Positions 47,668 to 56,112 of a stretch of 64,000 nt of DNA are shown piece after piece. The notes under the pieces are model-generated. The model did not search any database and was not told where the DNA came from. It was given only the letters and a program-made list of their open reading frames with translations. The DNA lies in contig NZ_CP097267.1 in NCBI RefSeq assembly GCF_028473605.1, forward strand, positions 1,852,501-1,916,500, in the 5' to 3' direction. Position numbers and translations under genes: made by a program. Numbering within the stretch: position 1 is the first letter of the stretch; every line of letters starts with the position of its first letter. The DNA comes from Acidovorax sp. NCPPB 3576 (GTDB lineage Bacteria; Pseudomonadota; Gammaproteobacteria; Burkholderiales; Burkholderiaceae_C).

Positions 47668-47835
47668 TTAGGTGCTGTTGGCCAGCGTTACGTCCCACTG
47701 CATGGAAAGTGCTTTATTGGTGCAGAGCAGCTCGATGTGGCCTGCTTGGGCACGGAGATGGTGCGCGAGCACCCAAGCGCTTGTTGGGCCAATCCAGCCA
47801 TAGAAACCCTGCCGCTGATCCGTCCAGACAGCCAT
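47668..47835 (-). CDS. small protein of unknown function, 55 residues
   Basis: Reads MAVWTDQRQGFYGWIGPTSA and continues to a C-terminal LANST. It is rich in Trp and His and has normal codon use. Its ATG overlaps the preceding gene's TGA (TGATG), which favours a real, translationally coupled gene despite its size. No family is recognised. It is the last gene before the terminator. Confidence 0.5.
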   Translation of the reverse strand: MAVWTDQRQGFYGWIGPTSAWVLAHHLRAQAGHIELLCTNKALSMQWDVTLANST

Positions 47836-48011
47836 CAACCAGACTGTTTTGAAGGCGCGTCCGCATGGCTCATCTGTACGCGGGCTTCGGCTTCAAGTTG
47901 TGCTTGTTGTGGCTGCAGTGGCAAAAGAGCAGCGTCCATCGGGTCATCCCATGACTGCGACATGCAGGCTTGCCGAAGATCCGCCAATTTGCCTACTGGT
48001 TCTTTCCACAT
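47835..48011 (-). CDS. small protein of unknown function, 58 residues
   Basis: Reads MWKEPVGKLADLRQACMSQS, then an acidic and Gln/Ala-rich helical part (QPQQAQLEAEARVQMSHA). The ATG has AGGTGG six bases before it; a GTG at 48020, immediately after the upstream stop, is possible. It sits between the DUF3606 gene and the 55-residue gene with nearly no spacing. No family is recognised. Confidence 0.5.
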   Translation of the reverse strand: MWKEPVGKLADLRQACMSQSWDDPMDAALLPLQPQQAQLEAEARVQMSHADAPSKQSG

Positions 48012-48020
48012 CGCGGCCAC

Positions 48021-48197
48021 CTACCGGTTCGCAAGGTACGAGCGCACGGCCTGCGCCGAATGGCCCACGGCTTTGACTGCGGCGCGCAATTCATCTTCGG
48101 TGCAGTTCAAAGACTGGGTCCAGTCGCGCACCTCATAGGCTTCGGCCAAGCTGATGAGGTTGCGGTCTTCCGCGATTTTCGTGGAGTCATCCGACAT
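48021..48197 (-). CDS. DUF3606-like protein, 58 residues
   Basis: A short acidic protein, MSDDSTKIAEDRNLISLAEA then VRDWTQSLNCTEDELRAAVK and HSAQAVRSYL. This matches DUF3606 proteins, which keep a YEVRDWTxxL...TxxxLxxAVxxVG pattern and have no known function. AGGAG lies at a good distance before the ATG. It is part of the reverse-strand run of small genes. Confidence 0.75.
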   Translation of the reverse strand: MSDDSTKIAEDRNLISLAEAYEVRDWTQSLNCTEDELRAAVKAVGHSAQAVRSYLANR

Positions 48198-48309
48198 GTC
48201 TCGCTCCTGATGATTTGAGAGCGCCCATGCTAGGTCTGCAGCGCTCAAGCGTCGCGTAGGACGAGTGCGGCAGGACGGGGAGCGTCGCGGCGCCTGGCCT
48301 GCAGCAGGA

Positions 48310-48591
48310 TCACGGTCTGCGTTGCGGGGCCAGTTGAATGGTTGCAATGCCTTGCGGCGCGTGGCGTGCCGTCAGCCAATGAATCCACAGGCCGCGAAGC
48401 CAGGCACCCATGTAGAGGATGCTGACGGCGAAGATGCCCCACTGGCCGGCCGTCCAACTGGCATAGAACCAGAAAGGCTGGCCCAGCATGCCGAAGATGC
48501 AGGCCCAGCGCCGCCGCTCTTCGTGGCGTGACTGCGAAAGCCAGGCAGCGGTCGCCCCCAGCAATGCAATGGCGATTTGGTCGAAACCCAT
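48310..48591 (-). CDS. small inner-membrane protein, 93 residues
   Basis: Starts MGFDQIAIALLGATAAWLSQ, followed by hydrophobic stretches around WACIFGMLGQPFWFYASWTA and GIFAVSILYMGAWLRGLWIH, predicting two to three membrane segments and a basic C-terminus. Proteins of this look occur in mobile elements and as housekeeping unknowns. The family is not recognised. It lies 44 bp after the next gene upstream in the same direction. Confidence 0.55.
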   Translation of the reverse strand: MGFDQIAIALLGATAAWLSQSRHEERRRWACIFGMLGQPFWFYASWTAGQWGIFAVSILYMGAWLRGLWIHWLTARHAPQGIATIQLAPQRRP

Positions 48592-48634
48592 GGGCGTGGA
48601 CAAGGATTGAAAAAGAACAGGCAACAACGCCGAT

Positions 48635-48946
48635 TCATCCCGCCAGATGCACGTCGAAGTACGCGCCTTCCGCTTCGCCCAGTCCCTGGAATGCCGCCTG
48701 GCGCGCCGCGGTGCTGGCTTTGCCCCATTGCCGCAGCAAAGTGAGGTCTGCGGGTAGCACGACTTCCGGCGGCGACTCTTCCAGGCTGCGCAACGTGTCC
48801 AGCGCGGCGGCGACCTGGGCGGCCGACCCAAACGCCTTTTCCATCGCTTTGGCATAGCGGCGTTCAGCGCTGGCGCGCTCCCGTTCGGGCAAGGTCTCTG
48901 GATAGTCGCGCAGGGTGACCGTGTAGATGAGTTCTTCCGTTTCCAT
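48635..48946 (-). CDS. hypothetical protein, 103 residues
   Basis: METEELIYTVTLRDYPETLP opens a mostly helical, charged protein (RERASAERRYAKAMEKAFGS, LDTLRSLEESPPEVVLPADL). CAGGAG precedes the ATG. It would be the first gene of the five-gene reverse cluster. No family is recognised and no membrane segment or signal is present. Confidence 0.6.
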   Translation of the reverse strand: METEELIYTVTLRDYPETLPERERASAERRYAKAMEKAFGSAAQVAAALDTLRSLEESPPEVVLPADLTLLRQWGKASTAARQAAFQGLGEAEGAYFDVHLAG

Positions 48947-49098
48947 GGGGCGCTCCTGTGTTTGATGCTGTATGAATTTACAGTATTTTGGCGCAATTTT
49001 CATCCGGGTTTTTGGGCAAACGACTTGGAAGCACTGGTCCTACACCTGCCTTTCGGTACCAGGCCTAGGCTGGCAGCTTCCTTTTCAGGAGCGAAAAA

Positions 49099-49458
49099 AT
49101 GGCACACGACAAATTGACGCCCGAGCAGGATCGCCAGCGCGATCAGGGCCACTTCAACCTCTATGGCATGCGGGACGACTCGCGCGGCAGCAGCGAGGTG
49201 GATGGTGAAAACCGGGGCGATGGCGCAAGCGCCAGGCGCTTTGGGGCCAGCGGCGACGAGTCCAGTTACGCCAACCGGGCGCCTGAAAACCCTGTGCATG
49301 AGGACCCCACCGGCCCGATCGCAGCCGTCGATGCTTCCGGCTCGGCGCGCGGCCTGGGCCTGGACTACGGGGGCGAGGCGCACAAGGCGCCCCGCCTGTC
49401 GTCACGGCAGGGAGCAGCGCTGATCGGCGAACTCGATGACCGGAAAAAGACGGAGTAG
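49099..49458 (+). CDS. hydrophilic, probably disordered protein, 119 residues
   Basis: Very polar and Gly/Asp/Ser/Arg-rich (DKLTPEQDRQRDQGHFNLYG, GENRGDGASARRFGASGD, RLSSRQGAALIGELDDRKKT). It has no hydrophobic core, as in stress-related disordered proteins. AGGAG lies 11 bases before the ATG. Function is unknown. It is divergent from the reverse-strand cluster. Confidence 0.6.
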   Translation: MAHDKLTPEQDRQRDQGHFNLYGMRDDSRGSSEVDGENRGDGASARRFGASGDESSYANRAPENPVHEDPTGPIAAVDASGSARGLGLDYGGEAHKAPRLSSRQGAALIGELDDRKKTE

Positions 49459-49583
49459 CACGCTCGCGTTGTTGTCCGCAGCTCGTTGCTGGGTTTTGCC
49501 GCGCTGCAACGCGCATCGACAACCCCCCATCGCTGTCGACAGAGCCCTTCCCGAGGTTTCCATTGACCCAATAGAGGCTACCC

Positions 49584-49736
49584 ATGCACGCATCCTCCGT
49601 ACCCATTCCGACCCCCACTCCACTGCCACCCCTGGACACGCCGCCGCAACCCGCCTGGGCTCCCGTATCGCCGGTCGAAGACCCGCCGCCTGCGGGCGAT
49701 GAACCCCCGGTGCAGGAGCCGCCTCCGCACCACTGA
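49584..49736 (+). CDS. proline-rich small protein, 50 residues
   Basis: MHASSVPIPTPTPLPPLDTP continues with PVSPVEDPPPAGDEPPVQEP and ends in HH. Such composition may be coding or chance in GC-rich DNA; the ATG start and a TGA at a natural end are the only support. EF-P would be needed to translate its PPP runs. Confidence 0.3.
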   Translation: MHASSVPIPTPTPLPPLDTPPQPAWAPVSPVEDPPPAGDEPPVQEPPPHH

Positions 49737-49810
49737 GGCCGGTTCGCGGGTGGGTCGGCGATGATGGACTGCTGGTTCATTTGGCCGCCACCGCAATAAC
49801 CACGTCTTTG

Positions 49811-49834
49811 TTTGCTATATAAATAGTAGCAAAT
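49811..49834. repeat. short palindromic repeat head
   Basis: TTTGCTATATAAATAGTAGC followed by AAAT is an imperfect inverted repeat matching the TTGCTAT...ATAGCAA head of the interspersed repeats found elsewhere here. It lies just after the stop of the LysR gene and may act as its terminator-like end. Confidence 0.5.
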
Positions 49835-49839
49835 GGCTG

Positions 49840-50745
49840 TCATCGCGGCCGGTGCGCCATGACCAGTGCATACATGGCCTTGGCAGCGACCGACAAGCTT
49901 CTATCCCGCCGGCGAACCAGGTAGATCTGCCGCGTGAGGCCCGGCAGTGTCAGGGCTCGCGTCACCAGCCCCGGCTGGTCGAAGTGGAACAGGGTGAGCG
50001 TGGGCACCACGCTGATGCCCAGGCCCGCACGCACCATGCCCATCACGGTGGCGAGCTGTTCCACTTCCATGAGCGTGCTCATTGCCTGTGGATGCAGGGC
50101 GGCTTCCAGGTACTGGCGCACGCTGCTGGTTCGCGCCAGGTGCACGAAAGGGAACGCTGCCAGGTCGGCGGGTTGCAGGGCAACGACCTTGCCGCCGCTG
50201 CGCCGGCGGCGCGCGAGCGGATGGTCGGCGCGGCACACCAGGTGAAAACCGTCGCTGCTGAACGGCTCGGCCTGCAATTCCGGCGTATCGGCCCGGATGG
50301 CGGCCAGCGCGAAGTCGGCCTTGCCCGTGGCCACACGCTCGATGCAGGGTTCCGACAGCACATCGGCAATGTCCAGCTCTATGCCGGGATGGGCTGCGCG
50401 ATACGCCGCAAGCACGCCCGGCAGCCAGCCCGCCGCCAGGGATGGCAGCAATGCGATCGCCACCCGTCCACGCCGCAGCGTGGCGGTGTCGTGCACCGCG
50501 GCGAAAGCGTTGTCGACCTCGGCCCGGATGCGGCGCGCGGATTCCAGAAAATCCTCCCCTTCCGCCGTCAGGTCCACATGGCGCGTGCTGCGGTCGAACA
50601 GCCGCAGGCCCATCGCATCTTCCAGCGTGCGGATGAGCGCGCTGAATGCAGGCTGCGAAAGGTGGCAGTGCGCGGCCGCCCGCGTGAAGCTGCGCTGCCC
50701 GGCCAGGGCGAGGAAGGCGTCGATCTGTCGCGTGGAGATATTCAT
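49840..50745 (-). CDS. LysR-family transcriptional regulator
   Basis: 301 residues. The winged helix is at about 1-60 (TRQIDAFLALAGQRSFTRAA, LSQPAFSALIRTLEDAMGLR), followed by an effector domain (GRVAIALLPSLAAGWLPGVL, C-terminal VRAGLGISVVPTL). It is divergent from the AtuA-like gene with 81 bp between, which contains a palindrome, so it probably activates the 50.8-56 kb genes in response to the substrate. Confidence 0.92.
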   Translation of the reverse strand: MNISTRQIDAFLALAGQRSFTRAAAHCHLSQPAFSALIRTLEDAMGLRLFDRSTRHVDLTAEGEDFLESARRIRAEVDNAFAAVHDTATLRRGRVAIALLPSLAAGWLPGVLAAYRAAHPGIELDIADVLSEPCIERVATGKADFALAAIRADTPELQAEPFSSDGFHLVCRADHPLARRRRSGGKVVALQPADLAAFPFVHLARTSSVRQYLEAALHPQAMSTLMEVEQLATVMGMVRAGLGISVVPTLTLFHFDQPGLVTRALTLPGLTRQIYLVRRRDRSLSVAAKAMYALVMAHRPR

Positions 50746-50759
50746 TGGAAATTTGGATG

Positions 50760-50773
50760 AATCAATCTTGATT
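50760..50773. promoter_or_regulatory. candidate LysR operator between the LysR and AtuA-like genes
   Basis: AATCAATCTTGATT is a perfect inverted repeat (AATCAA, two-base centre, TTGATT) lying 15 bp from the regulator start and 54 bp before the AtuA-like start. LysR recognition sites are short dyads in just this position. Confidence 0.5.
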
Positions 50774-50826
50774 ATCTATTTCACAGAATAACGCGCGGAG
50801 CCTACATTGGCCACCAGGAGACAACC

Positions 50827-52179
50827 ATGGCCCCCCCAAAGAACCTGCTGGTCGGCTGCGCCGCCGGCTTTTCGGGCGACCGCACCGATGCCGCCGCACC
50901 TGTGGTGCAGGCCCTCATCGCCAGCGGCCAGCCTGCGGTATTGATTTTCGAAACCCTGGCCGAGCGCACCCTGGCCCTGGCCCAGTTGGCGCGCCGTGCC
51001 AATCCGGACGCCGGCTACGAGCCGCTGCTCGACGACCTGCTGCGTCCCGTGCTGGCGCAATGCCTGCAGCACGGCATTCGCATCGTGAGCAATTTCGGCG
51101 CGGCCAATCCGTCGGGCGCTGCGCGCCGCATCCACCAATTGGCTGAAGCACTGGGTGCCCGCCGCCCGCGCATTGCCGTGGTGCAGGGCGATGACCTGAG
51201 CGGAGACGGGCACCGTGCCGTGCTGGCGAAGGCGCTGGGCGCGGCCCTGCCCACCGACCCCATCGTGAGCGCCAATGCGTACATCGGCGCGCAGCCGATC
51301 GCGGACGCGCTGCGCGCCGGCGCCGACATCGTGGTGTGCGGCCGCGTGGCGGACCCCTCGCTGGTGCTCGGGCCGGCCTTGGCGCACTTCGGCTGGGCCC
51401 CGGACGATTGGGATCGCCTGGCGCGCGCCACCATGGCCGGGCATCTGCTGGAATGCGGCGCGCAGGTCACCGGCGGGTACTTCGCCGACCCGGGCTACAA
51501 GGACGTGCCGGGCATGGCGCAACTGGGCTACCCCATCGCCGAGATCGACGCGGACGGCCACTGCACCATCGCCAAGCCCGCGGGCACCGGCGGGCGCATC
51601 GACGAGCGCACGGTGAAGGAGCAGTTGCTGTACGAGCTGCACGACCCGGCCGCCTACCTCACGCCCGATGTGGTGGCCGACATCACCACCGCGCGCGTGC
51701 TGCCGGCCGGCACCGACCGCGTGCGGCTGGAAGGGGTGAGCGGCCATGCACGGCCACCGTCGCTCAAGGTGAATGTGTGCTTCGAATCCGGCTGGTTCGC
51801 CGAGGGCGAGATTTCCTATGCGGGGGCGCGTGCCGAAGCGCGCGCGCGGCTGGCGGGCGAGGTTCTGCGCGAGCGCCTGGCCGGCGTCGCCCCGCTGCGC
51901 ATCGACCTGATCGGGGTGACCAGCGTGTTCGGCGACGACGCCGGGCATTGGCGGGACGCGGCTGCGGCCGGCGATGCCCGCGATGTGCGCCTGCGTGTGG
52001 CGCTGCAGCACCGGGAGCATGCCAGCGCCCAGCGCCTGGTGCGCGAAGTGACGGCGCTTTACTGCTGCGGCCCGGCGGGCGGCGGCGGCGTGCGCACCGC
52101 GATGCGCCCGCGCCTGGGCACGGTGTCGTGCCTGGTGCCGCGCGAGTCCGTGGCCGTGGGCCACGTGATGCTGGATTGA
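50827..52179 (+). CDS. AtuA-like protein (DUF1446, acyclic terpene utilisation family)
   Basis: 450 residues of the AtuA/DUF1446 family: LLVGCAAGFSGDRTDAAAPV, ISNFGAANPSG-like IVSNFGAANPSGAARRIH, VVCGRVADPSLVLGPALAHF, GHLLECGAQVTGGYFADPGY. AtuA is needed for citronellol/geraniol use in Pseudomonas, but its reaction is undefined and most relatives serve other substrates. AGGAG precedes the ATG. The small partner domain that is fused in some AtuA proteins is encoded by the next gene. Confidence 0.9.
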   Translation: MAPPKNLLVGCAAGFSGDRTDAAAPVVQALIASGQPAVLIFETLAERTLALAQLARRANPDAGYEPLLDDLLRPVLAQCLQHGIRIVSNFGAANPSGAARRIHQLAEALGARRPRIAVVQGDDLSGDGHRAVLAKALGAALPTDPIVSANAYIGAQPIADALRAGADIVVCGRVADPSLVLGPALAHFGWAPDDWDRLARATMAGHLLECGAQVTGGYFADPGYKDVPGMAQLGYPIAEIDADGHCTIAKPAGTGGRIDERTVKEQLLYELHDPAAYLTPDVVADITTARVLPAGTDRVRLEGVSGHARPPSLKVNVCFESGWFAEGEISYAGARAEARARLAGEVLRERLAGVAPLRIDLIGVTSVFGDDAGHWRDAAAAGDARDVRLRVALQHREHASAQRLVREVTALYCCGPAGGGGVRTAMRPRLGTVSCLVPRESVAVGHVMLD

Positions 52180-52202
52180 CGCCGAGCCCCGAGGAACCCG
52201 CC

Positions 52203-52637
52203 ATGACCACCGCCATCCCTTCGATCCCCGCATCGGCTGCCGCCCCATCTTCCGATGCTGCCTCCGCTGCAGTGTCTGCCGCGCCCTTGACCGTGCCCCT
52301 GTACCGCCTCGCGCACAGCCGCACGGGCGACAAAGGCAACCGCTCCAACATCAGCGTGATCGCCTGGCATCCCGCGCTGTGGGAGGTGCTGACCGCGCAG
52401 GTCACCGAGGCCGCCGTGGCGCGCCAGTTCGCGCTGCGCCGGCCCAGCCGCGTCGCGCGCTACCTGCTGCCGAACCTGCACGCCATGAACTTCGTCATCG
52501 ACGACGTGCTGGACGGCGGCGTGAACGATGCGCTCAACCTCGACAGCCACGGCAAGGCGCTGTCGTTCCTGCTGCTCGACCTGCCCGTCGAGGTGCCTGC
52601 CGCACTGGCCGCGCACCTGGCGGGACCGCCCGGGTGA
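52203..52637 (+). CDS. AtuA-associated ferredoxin-fold small protein
   Basis: 144 residues. A disordered Ala/Ser-rich leader (about 1-28) precedes a small domain (VPLYRLAHSRTGDKGNRSNI, ARYLLPNLHAMNFVIDDVLD, LDSHGKALSFLLLDLPVEVP) that in many proteins is the C-terminal part of AtuA. Being 23 bp after the AtuA-like gene, it most likely forms a complex with it. The reaction is unknown. Confidence 0.85.
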   Translation: MTTAIPSIPASAAAPSSDAASAAVSAAPLTVPLYRLAHSRTGDKGNRSNISVIAWHPALWEVLTAQVTEAAVARQFALRRPSRVARYLLPNLHAMNFVIDDVLDGGVNDALNLDSHGKALSFLLLDLPVEVPAALAAHLAGPPG

Positions 52638-52716
52638 CGCTTTTCGAATGCCGCGCCCGGCCATGCGCCGGCCCGCGGTCCTGCATCGCTTTTTCCATAA
52701 CCACACAGGAGACGAC

Positions 52717-53742
52717 ATGAACCCCTTTTCCCCACCCCAGCCTCGCCCCGAACCGCACCGGCATGCCTCGCGCCGCCATGCGCTCGCCGCCACCGCGGCG
52801 GCGGTTCTGGGCCTGGCGGTGGCCGGGCCGGCCGCTGCCCAGGTCCCGGCCTATCCGTCCAAGCCCATCACCTTCGTCGTGCCGTTCGCCGCGGGCAGCG
52901 CCACCGACCAGCTCGCGCGCGCCATCGGCCAGTCCGTGACCACCGACACCAGGCAGGCGGTGGTGGTGGACAACAAGGCCGGCGCCAGCGGCATGATCGC
53001 CGCGCAGGCCGTGGCCAAGGCCGCGCCGGACGGCTACACCGTGCTCATCACCACCAACACCACGCACGCCGCCAACGAGCACCTGTACAAAAAGCTGTCC
53101 TATGACCCGGTAAAGGATTTCGTGCCGGTCACCGGCCTGGGCAAGGGTGGGCAGGTGCTGGTGGTGAACGCCGCGGCACCCTACAAGAACGTGGGCGAGC
53201 TGATCGCGGCGGCCAAGAAAAGCCCGGGCAAGCTCAGCTTCGGCAGCGGCAGCTCGTCCAGCCGCGTCGCGGGGGAAATGCTCAAGCAACTGGCCGGCGT
53301 GGACATCCTGCACGTGCCCTACAAGAGCAACCCCCTGGCCATCACCGACCTGCTGGGCGGGCAGATCGATCTCATGATCACCGACACCTCCACGGGCGTG
53401 CCGCAGATCAAGGCCGGCAAGCTGCGCGCGCTGGGCTATTCGACGAAGAAGCGCGGCGCGCAACTGCCCGACGTGCCCACCATCGAGGAGGCCGGCGTGA
53501 AGGGCTACGACATGGGCTACTGGTTCGCCGCCTACGTGCCGGCGGGCACGCCGGCCCCCGTGGTGGCGCGGCTCAACGAATTGCTCGGGCAGGCCACCAA
53601 GAGCGCGGCGGCCCAGTCTTTCTATGACATGGCGGGCTCCGAGGCCTGGACCACCACGTCCGACGAACTCGCGAAGTTCCAAGCCACCGAAACCCAGAAA
53701 TGGGGCCAGGTCATCAAGGCCGCGGGCATCCAGCCCGAATAG
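52717..53742 (+). CDS. Bug/TctC-family periplasmic solute receptor
   Basis: 341 residues. An Arg-rich leader (ASRRHALAATAAAVLGLAVA) ends in PAAAQ near residue 41; the receptor follows (YPSKPITFVVPFAAGSATD, VVDNKAGASGMIAAQAVAKA, HVPYKSNPLAITDLLGGQID, LPDVPTIEEAGVKGYD). ACAGGAG precedes the ATG. It is clustered with the AtuA-like pair, so it probably supplies their carboxylate substrate. No TctAB genes are near. Confidence 0.92.
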   Translation: MNPFSPPQPRPEPHRHASRRHALAATAAAVLGLAVAGPAAAQVPAYPSKPITFVVPFAAGSATDQLARAIGQSVTTDTRQAVVVDNKAGASGMIAAQAVAKAAPDGYTVLITTNTTHAANEHLYKKLSYDPVKDFVPVTGLGKGGQVLVVNAAAPYKNVGELIAAAKKSPGKLSFGSGSSSSRVAGEMLKQLAGVDILHVPYKSNPLAITDLLGGQIDLMITDTSTGVPQIKAGKLRALGYSTKKRGAQLPDVPTIEEAGVKGYDMGYWFAAYVPAGTPAPVVARLNELLGQATKSAAAQSFYDMAGSEAWTTTSDELAKFQATETQKWGQVIKAAGIQPE

Positions 53743-53875
53743 GTTCTCGACCCCTTCACGGCCCACCGGGCCGCGCCCTGAAGGCGCGCACGTCCCCGCC
53801 GCAGCGCACGGCGGGGTGGGCGCAGCCTTGCCCTGCACCGACGACGACACCCAAGAACCTTCCGGAGACAAGACC

Positions 53876-56023
53876 ATGACATTCCCGTCCTTCGCGATTT
53901 CCTCGCCGGACCGCCCCCGGCTGCGCGCCATGGCGCCCGTGCTGGCCGCGGCGCTGCTGGCCGCCTGCGGCGGCAGCGATTCCCCTCCCGCGGCCACCGC
54001 CCCGCAGATGCGCCTTTCCATCACGGCCACCGAAGATGTCGCAGGCACCTACGGCAGCGTGGGCGCCTACGAGAAACTGACCGGCACCCTGCGCGGCGAG
54101 GTCGATCCGGCCGACCCGCGCAATGCGGTGATCCAGGACCTGCAGCTGGCCCCCGTCAACGCGCGCGGCATGGTGGAGTACAGCGCCGACTTCGTGATGC
54201 TCAAGCCCAAGGACATGGCCCGCGCCAGCGGCGTGCTGCGCTACGACGCGCCCAACCGCGGCAACATCCTCACGCAGCCCAACCCGGCCGCGACGCCGGG
54301 CGATGCGGTGTACTTCGAGCGGGGCTACGTGATGCTGTATTCGGCCTGGCAGGGCGATGTGCCCAAGAGCACGCCCGCACGCCTGACCGTGACGGTGCCC
54401 GTGGCCCGGAACCAGGACGGCAGCACCATCACCGGCCCCTACCGCACCGAACTCGTGCCCACGGCCGCCGTGCCTGCCATGGCGCTGCCGGGCGGCGTGT
54501 TCAACGGCACCATGATCCCGTACGAGCCCGCCAGCCTGGACAACACCCAGCCCGGCTATTCGCTCACCCGCCGGCGCAACGAGACCGATGCGCGCGAGCC
54601 CGTGCCCGCGGGCCAGTGGAAGTTCGCCACCTGCGATGCGGCCGCCAACCCGTTCCCGGGCACGCCCAGCCCGGCCAGCGTGTGCCTGCAGGGCGGCTTC
54701 GATCCGCAGTACCTGTACGAGCTGGTCTATGTGGCGAAAGACCCCAAGGTCATGGGCGTGGGCCTGGCGGCGCTGCGCGACACGGTGAGCTTTTTCCGCA
54801 GCGCGGCCGCCGATGCCGACGGCCGGGCCAACCCGGTCGCCGGCCGCATCCAGTCCACGCTGGGGCAGGGCACCTCGCAGTCGGGCAACGCGATGAAGAC
54901 CTTCCTGCACCTGGGCTTCAACCAGTCGCTGCGCGGCGGCAAGGTGTTCGACGGCATGTTCGCCCACGTGGCCGCGCGCCAGACCCACATCAACACGCGC
55001 TTCGCCGTGCCGGGCGGCGGCGGTGGGCTGCGCACGGACCACACGGCCTTCGGCCAGACGGCGCCGCGCGGGCTGGACAAGGACTACCGCGACGAGGTGA
55101 GCGGCCGGCAAGGCGGCGTGATGAAGCGCTGCGCGGCCACCGACACCTGCCCGAAGTTCTTCCTGGGCCTGTCGGGCACCGAGTTCTGGCAACTGCAGGG
55201 CTCGCCGGTGCTGACGGATGCCAACGGCCTGCGCGACCTCGCCCAGCCCGCCAATGCACGCATCTACTACTACGCCAGCACGCAGCACGGCGGCACGGGC
55301 GGCACCGAAAGCATCAGCTACGCGCCCACGCGCAATGTCTATCCGGCCGGCACGGTGGTGCACTTCACCGACACCTTCCGAGCGCTGTTCATCGCGCTGG
55401 AAGACTGGGTGGTGCGCGGCACCGAGCCGCCGGCCAGCCAGGTGCCCAAGGTGGCCGACGGCACGCTGGTGCCGCCCGCGAAGCTCGTGTATCCGGCCAT
55501 GCGGGGATTGACCTGGAACGTGGGCGGCACGCCGACCGTCATCCCGGCGTTCGACTACCTCGCGCGCTACAACGGCTTCTCGCTGCTGGACTTCGGGCCG
55601 CAGTACGTGCCGCAGGACGAGTCCGGCATCGCCACGCTGCAGCCGCCGCGCGCCCTGGGCCGCGACTACGCCATCTTGGTGCCGCAGGTGGACCCGTCCA
55701 CCGGCCTGGCCCGCGCCGGCATCCAGAGCGTGGAAGCGCGTGCGCCGCTGGGCACGAGCATCGAGTTCAACTACGTGGCCACACCGGGCATCACCGACCT
55801 GTCCAACCTCACCGGCAGCTTCATTCCCTTCCACAAGACGCGCACTGCGCGGCTGGCGGCGGGCGATGCACGGCCCTCGCTGGAAGAGCGGTACGGCACG
55901 CAGGCCGGCTATGTGGCCGCGGTCACCCAGGCGGCGGATGCGCTGGTGGCAGGGCGCCTGCTGCTGCGGCGCGATGCGGATGCGCTGGTGGCCAAGGCCA
56001 GGGCGTCTTCCGTGCTTCCCTGA
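53876..56023 (+). CDS. large lipoprotein with alpha/beta-hydrolase domain (PF20091-like)
   Basis: 715 residues. The leader ends in the lipobox LLAAC (Cys31), so it is a lipoprotein. The mature part resembles the large secreted alpha/beta-hydrolase domain family. The probable nucleophile is Ser336 in TSQSGNAMKTFLHLGFNQSL (G-T-S-Q-S-G), followed by RGGKVFDGMFAHVAARQTHI. A possible His is in STQHGGTGG. The substrate is unknown; the position after the AtuA/Bug genes suggests extracellular hydrolysis of an ester that feeds the pathway. CGGAGAC precedes the ATG. It converges on the MocR gene. Confidence 0.75.
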   Translation: MTFPSFAISSPDRPRLRAMAPVLAAALLAACGGSDSPPAATAPQMRLSITATEDVAGTYGSVGAYEKLTGTLRGEVDPADPRNAVIQDLQLAPVNARGMVEYSADFVMLKPKDMARASGVLRYDAPNRGNILTQPNPAATPGDAVYFERGYVMLYSAWQGDVPKSTPARLTVTVPVARNQDGSTITGPYRTELVPTAAVPAMALPGGVFNGTMIPYEPASLDNTQPGYSLTRRRNETDAREPVPAGQWKFATCDAAANPFPGTPSPASVCLQGGFDPQYLYELVYVAKDPKVMGVGLAALRDTVSFFRSAAADADGRANPVAGRIQSTLGQGTSQSGNAMKTFLHLGFNQSLRGGKVFDGMFAHVAARQTHINTRFAVPGGGGGLRTDHTAFGQTAPRGLDKDYRDEVSGRQGGVMKRCAATDTCPKFFLGLSGTEFWQLQGSPVLTDANGLRDLAQPANARIYYYASTQHGGTGGTESISYAPTRNVYPAGTVVHFTDTFRALFIALEDWVVRGTEPPASQVPKVADGTLVPPAKLVYPAMRGLTWNVGGTPTVIPAFDYLARYNGFSLLDFGPQYVPQDESGIATLQPPRALGRDYAILVPQVDPSTGLARAGIQSVEARAPLGTSIEFNYVATPGITDLSNLTGSFIPFHKTRTARLAAGDARPSLEERYGTQAGYVAAVTQAADALVAGRLLLRRDADALVAKARASSVLP

Positions 56024-56050
56024 CGCGGCAGGAGGGTGGGGCAGAGGTTT

Positions 56051-56112
56051 GAAAGAAAAAGTGCCGATGCCCTAGTACTCATTGCCTCTTTTGCTATTGA
56101 TTTAATAGCAAT
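56051..56112 (-). repeat. interspersed repeat copy at the MocR gene end
   Basis: On the reverse strand it reads GATTGCTATTAAATCAATAGC, a gap, then ACTAGGGCATCGGCAC. The MocR gene's last codons (GAT TGC TAT TAA) lie in the repeat head, so the repeat supplies the stop codon. Confidence 0.65.

Noticed and set aside
47539..48138. A 199-codon plus-strand frame
   Set aside because: Opposite the small-gene cluster, with a Cys/Ser/Ala-rich product and no domain; the reverse genes have overlaps, ribosome sites and a terminator.
53756..55834. A 692-codon reverse frame opposite the lipoprotein gene
   Set aside because: His/Arg/Gly/Ala-rich antisense product; the plus-strand gene has a lipobox and a ribosome site.
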